The position numbers and the translations under genes are program-made. Shown piece after piece: positions 60,667 through 64,000 of a stretch of 64,000 nt of DNA (positions within the stretch are counted from its first letter, which is position 1; each line of letters starts with the position of its first letter). This DNA is from Ohtaekwangia sp036503775 (GTDB lineage: Bacteria; Bacteroidota; Bacteroidia; Cytophagales; Cyclobacteriaceae), in assembly GCA_036503775.1 (NCBI GenBank), contig DASXWH010000113.1:1-64000 (forward strand), read 5' to 3'. The notes beneath the pieces were generated by a model that had not been told where the DNA came from, searched no databases, and saw nothing but the letters and a program-made list of their open reading frames with translations.

Positions 60667-61452
60667 ATGAAATCTACCTTCGTATCATTTATTGGATCAG
60701 GGAATCTGGCATGGCATCTGGCACCTGCCTTAGACAATACAGACTTTGCCGTGCGTGAAGTTTACAGCCAAAACCCATCAAAGGCAGAGTCGCTGGTTGA
60801 AAAACTTTATGAAGCAGATGTAAAGACTTCACTGGATTTCTCCGGCAGTCCTTCGCGTATTTTTGTTATCGCCACTACCGATGAAGCGATTCTGGACGTA
60901 GCACAGGAAATCGTTCTTCCGGATGATTCTATACTCGTGCATACATCAGGGAGCCAGCCACTAAGTATCCTGGGTTATGCGGCAACTCCGAATACAGGTG
61001 TTTTCTATCCACTGCAAACTTTCAGCAAGGGGAAACAGATAGATTTTAAAGACATTCCCATTTTTATTGAAAGTGAAAACGGTGAGACGGAAAAAATTCT
61101 CTCCGCCATGGCAAAGGCCGTTAGCCGAAAAGTTTTCAGGATCAGTTCGAAGGAGCGAAAGGCACTTCATGTTGCCGCTGTGTTTGCTTCAAACTTCACG
61201 AATCACATGTTGTACATAACACAGGACATCATGCGGGAGAATAAATTAAGTTTTGACTGGCTTAAGCCATTGATTGCTGAGACGATCAATAAAAGTTTAT
61301 CCATAGGCCCTGAGAATGCGCAAACTGGTCCCGCCAGAAGAGGCGATCTTGAAATTCTTGACCGGCACCTGGAGTTCCTGCAGCATGATGAATCGGTTGC
61401 TGAGATTTATAAAATTGTGAGTCAGCATATTGTAGATACGTATCAGGAGTGA
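60667..61452 (+). CDS. Rossmann-fold DUF2520 protein (ProC/6PGDH-like)
   Basis: 261 residues. The N-terminal Rossmann domain has GSGNLAWHLAPAL as its dinucleotide loop; VHTSGSQPL follows, and the C-terminal DUF2520 dimerisation domain includes FYPLQTFSKG and ALHVAAVFASNFTNHM. The layout is that of pyrroline-carboxylate reductase and ketopantoate reductase relatives. Substrate unknown. Co-transcribed with prmC. Confidence 0.87.
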   Translation: MKSTFVSFIGSGNLAWHLAPALDNTDFAVREVYSQNPSKAESLVEKLYEADVKTSLDFSGSPSRIFVIATTDEAILDVAQEIVLPDDSILVHTSGSQPLSILGYAATPNTGVFYPLQTFSKGKQIDFKDIPIFIESENGETEKILSAMAKAVSRKVFRISSKERKALHVAAVFASNFTNHMLYITQDIMRENKLSFDWLKPLIAETINKSLSIGPENAQTGPARRGDLEILDRHLEFLQHDESVAEIYKIVSQHIVDTYQE

Positions 61453-61537
61453 GGGTAGATCTGATTGACCTCTTAAACTGGTTTGATTTAAATAAGGGTT
61501 AAATAACTTATCTTGTAAGAAAACCATCTGACCAATC

Positions 61538-62107
61538 ATGAGCAAGTTCGAATCTACCCTGAAAAAGTACCTGGATATTTTTGCAGGACAGGAAATGTAT
61601 TTCGTGAACGACTTACGCAATCTGGAATTGTTTTCTAAAACTGCGGGAAATTCCAAAACAGAAGATGTACGAACAAAAGTAAGCGCTCTAAACGATGGCG
61701 ATGTCCGTTCTCTTTCGCTGGAAGCGGATATGATCAGTCATATTGTAAAATTAAATATTGACGATCGGTTAAAGCGGAACGATATGACGGTAGTTGAAGA
61801 TATCGCCCGCATCTCTGCGCAGGGAAAAGACCACCACTTGCTTCATTTCGCCTCTGTTTATTGCAATTTTCACAACCCTGATATTTTTCCGATCTACAGT
61901 GAACAGAACCACGATTTTTATCGGAAGTACATTGCTGAATACAAGCTTCCACTGGATCCGGACAAGCTGATTACCTATGAGGTATTTTCAAAAGCATTGA
62001 ATGATCTGGTGCAGCGGATAGGGCTTGCCGGAAAGATGAACTATCTCCAGCTTCGGAAATTTGCATGGCTTTATGCTGAATCTGTAGTGAAAGAATCCAA
62101 AGCGTAA
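61538..62107 (+). CDS. Hypothetical protein with NPDIFPIYSEQ motif
   Basis: 189 residues, no signal peptide, helical throughout. I do not recognise the family. The region FHNPDIFPIYSEQN (about 111-124) resembles the 'ship-shape' xPxxFPIxD segment seen in several helical DNA- or nucleotide-linked proteins, which is only a resemblance. A conserved-looking GKMNYLQLRKFAWLYAE ends it. It starts 85 bases after the DUF2520 gene and 17 bases before the metallo-hydrolase gene, so it is likely co-transcribed with the latter. Confidence 0.72.
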   Translation: MSKFESTLKKYLDIFAGQEMYFVNDLRNLELFSKTAGNSKTEDVRTKVSALNDGDVRSLSLEADMISHIVKLNIDDRLKRNDMTVVEDIARISAQGKDHHLLHFASVYCNFHNPDIFPIYSEQNHDFYRKYIAEYKLPLDPDKLITYEVFSKALNDLVQRIGLAGKMNYLQLRKFAWLYAESVVKESKA

Positions 62108-62124
62108 ATCCAAAACGGGTAGAG

Positions 62125-63519
62125 ATGAATGTAAAAATTTTTGGTGCCGCAGGCGGAGAAGTAACCGGATCGGCTTACCTGGTTCAAACAGATAAGGCCA
62201 ATGTGCTGATCGATGCCGGTATGTTTCAGGGAGGTAAAACATCTGAAGCTAAAAACAAATTACCACAAGGCACCAAGGTTCAGAATATTGATGCTGTCCT
62301 GCTGACTCACGGTCACCTGGATCATACAGGCCGGGTTCCGCTGCTCATCAAATTTGGTTACGACAATCCCATTTACAGTACCAACGAAACGCTTGAACTG
62401 GCGCAGATTATTTTACAGGATTCAGCCCGGCTTCAGGTGGCTGACGCCATGCGTAAGAACAGAAAAATTTGGAAAAAAGGAGAGCCACCCTTCGAACCAC
62501 TTTACACCACGGAGCATGTAGAGTTTATGCGTGAATTAACGCGATCGGTCAAAACAAATATTCCGATTGTAGTAGCAGAAGGGATTACAGCTACATGGAT
62601 TGAAGCCGGACATATGTTTGGATCTGGAAGCATCAGGCTTGATGTAACTGAAAAAGGAAAACTGAAGACCATTGTATTCTCCGGTGACCTTGGTCCGGTA
62701 TCGCTTCCCCTGCTGAAGCCTTTTGAGCATTTTACGAAAGCAGATTTGGTTTTTCTGGAATCCACCTATGGAGATCGTGATCACAAACCCTATGATCAGA
62801 CGTTGAAAGAATTTGAATCCATTGTAGCTGAGGCTTGCGCGTCAGGCGGAAAAATGCTGGTACCTACGTTTGCTATCGGTCGGGCTCAGCAAATCATTTA
62901 TCACCTTGCTGATCTGTTCCACTCCAAAAAAATTCCTGCCTTTCCGGTTTACCTGGACAGCCCGATGGCCATAAGCGCGCTCAATGTATATCGCAATCAT
63001 GAGGAATTATTGGATGATGAGTTTCAGCTATTAAAACGCAAGGGAGCGTTCCCACTAAATCCCGATTACTTTATTCCCAGTCAGACGGCTGATTCTTCAA
63101 AAGCATTAAACCACGTTAAAGGACCTTGTATGATTCTGGCGGGAGCCGGAATGTGCAATGGCGGAAGAATTCTTCACCACTTATCGCACAATATCAGCAA
63201 TCCCAACACGCATGTTTTGATCGTTGGGTATCAGTCTCATGGTTCGCTGGGGAGACGATTAGTAGAGAAAGCTCAGAAAGTTTCACTCTTTGGAGAAGAA
63301 AAAGTGGTACGCGCAAAAATTCATACCCTGAACGGATTCAGTGCGCATGCCAGCCAGACTGATCTTTTGAAATGGTTTTCATACCTGGCGCCCTGCAAAC
63401 CAAAAGTTGTACTGACACACGGTGAAAATGGACCAAGGACCGCATTGGCAGGCTGTATTAAAAAACAGTTCAAACTAAATTCAGTGATCCCTAAAATCGG
63501 TGATAGTATAACTTTATAG
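62125..63519 (+). CDS. Beta-CASP metallo-beta-lactamase fold RNA-processing hydrolase
   Basis: 464 residues. Zinc motif THGHLDHTG (residues 61-69), IEAGHMFGSGSI, FSGDLG, the beta-CASP region with ESTYGDRDH and VPTFAIGRAQQI, AGMCNGGRILHH, and the C-terminal RMMBL block with GFSAHASQTDLLKW. This is the CPSF73/YSH1-like family of RNA endo- or exonucleases; some bacterial members are exonucleases. No signal peptide. Its end overlaps the converging hydrolase gene by six bases. Confidence 0.9.
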   Translation: MNVKIFGAAGGEVTGSAYLVQTDKANVLIDAGMFQGGKTSEAKNKLPQGTKVQNIDAVLLTHGHLDHTGRVPLLIKFGYDNPIYSTNETLELAQIILQDSARLQVADAMRKNRKIWKKGEPPFEPLYTTEHVEFMRELTRSVKTNIPIVVAEGITATWIEAGHMFGSGSIRLDVTEKGKLKTIVFSGDLGPVSLPLLKPFEHFTKADLVFLESTYGDRDHKPYDQTLKEFESIVAEACASGGKMLVPTFAIGRAQQIIYHLADLFHSKKIPAFPVYLDSPMAISALNVYRNHEELLDDEFQLLKRKGAFPLNPDYFIPSQTADSSKALNHVKGPCMILAGAGMCNGGRILHHLSHNISNPNTHVLIVGYQSHGSLGRRLVEKAQKVSLFGEEKVVRAKIHTLNGFSAHASQTDLLKWFSYLAPCKPKVVLTHGENGPRTALAGCIKKQFKLNSVIPKIGDSITL

Positions 63520-64000
63520 AGGTTGCTTTTTATCAGACTGCCTCGAAACAAATGCAGAAACATCGCGGATCCAATTGTGTTCATTCTCGGAGGTGAAGAT
63601 CTGATGACCTGCATCCGGATATACCTTTAACGTTTTTGGACCGTTGATATTTGAGAATATCATTTCTGTTTCTTCTTTTGACACACGATCATCCTGTTCT
63701 CCAAAAAGTAACAAGGTCGGACATTGAACAGATTGCGCGTAAGTATATGGATTGTGACCGAATGCCCAATAACCATTCTGGACACCACCCCAAAATGTTA
63801 ATACAGCAGCCATAGGGAAATCCGGTATACCCATCATTTTAAATCGTGCAGTGACTGTTTTGTAAAGCGAACCGAATGGACATTCCAGAATGATACCGGT
63901 TGGTGAGAATGCATAATCATCCAGGGCTTTCAGAATTGCAGCGGCCCCCATTGAGGTGCCGAATAAAATAATATTCGTTTCACCTGATTGATGAACTGCC
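63514..64000 (-). CDS. Alpha/beta hydrolase, truncated by the window edge
   Basis: The reading frame is open to base 64000, so the start lies beyond the window; the methionine at 63951 is internal. The nucleophile elbow GTSMGA is encoded across it. Downstream are the acid LFGEQDDRVS (Asp) and the catalytic His in YPDAGHQIF, so the active site is complete in the visible part. Esterase or peptidase-like activity is likely; substrate unknown. Its last six bases overlap the metallo-hydrolase gene tail to tail. Confidence 0.85.
   Translation of the reverse strand, partial: AVHQSGETNIILFGTSMGAAAILKALDDYAFSPTGIILECPFGSLYKTVTARFKMMGIPDFPMAAVLTFWGGVQNGYWAFGHNPYTYAQSVQCPTLLLFGEQDDRVSKEETEMIFSNINGPKTLKVYPDAGHQIFTSENEHNWIRDVSAFVSRQSDKKQPL

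Noticed and set aside
1..64000. CRISPR arrays, insertion sequences, prophage, defence islands
   Set aside because: I found no regular direct-repeat array, transposase, integrase, phage structural gene or restriction/abortive-infection gene. The intergenic inverted repeats differ in sequence and have no spacers.

Overview
The window looks like ordinary core chromosome of a Bacteroidota bacterium, most likely of the order Cytophagales. Evidence: a fused SecDF translocase of 985 residues; a PorZ-like propeller protein ending in a type IX secretion (T9SS) C-terminal domain; many SPII lipoproteins; promoters of the Bacteroidota form TTTG-N19-TAnnTTTG; no clear Shine-Dalgarno signals; a eukaryote-like (type 2) isoleucyl-tRNA synthetase; and an alpha2-type glycyl-tRNA synthetase. 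I see no insertion sequence, prophage, CRISPR array, toxin-antitoxin pair or recognisable defence island. Genes are dense, with short gaps on both strands.

Layout. 1-12.4 kb: the 3' part of a TPR sensor kinase, a DEAD-box helicase divergent from dihydroorotase (pyrC), tRNA-His with a near-perfect promoter and terminator, a dienelactone hydrolase, a chromate transporter, a 2-oxoglutarate-type oxygenase, a Tat-exported superoxide dismutase, and a dedA / membrane protein / exported SAM-hydrolase-like operon. 12.4-20.3 kb: ferredoxin, thymidine kinase, porZ, recO, an SMP-30 propeller, then a DGPF protein / SnoaL lipoprotein / ECF42-type sigma factor module with a candidate promoter of its own. 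20.3-31.1 kb: mltG / thioesterase / YihY operon, ndk, an nrnA / two FKBP lipoproteins / rdgB / udk cluster, and secDF.

31.4-46 kb is mostly on the minus strand: amino acid permease, lspA, ileS, two small membrane proteins, an MMPL/RND transporter, a CHASE3 histidine kinase, dgt, an MtfA-like peptidase and glyS. 46-51 kb: two tandem paralogous histidine kinases, then a UspA / cation:proton antiporter pair. 51-64 kb: mazG, a glmM-type phosphohexomutase, cysteine desulfurase, a YWTD-propeller lipoprotein, a membrane-anchored MutS-like ATPase overlapping a free methionine-R-sulfoxide reductase, a degenerate CTP-synthase-like amidotransferase, ribD, prmC, a DUF2520 protein, an unknown protein, a beta-CASP metallo-hydrolase and a truncated alpha/beta hydrolase.

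The most interesting points are: the isoleucyl-tRNA synthetase carries the rearranged signature GIHH in place of HxGH, the alteration linked to mupirocin hyper-resistance in type 2 enzymes; the ECF42 module has a TGTC-N19-CGTC element just upstream; several intergenic gaps hold inverted repeats built from short tandem words that differ from gap to gap; a 34-codon lysine-rich gene sits between its own promoter-like and terminator signals; and several enzymes have lost expected active-site or metal residues.
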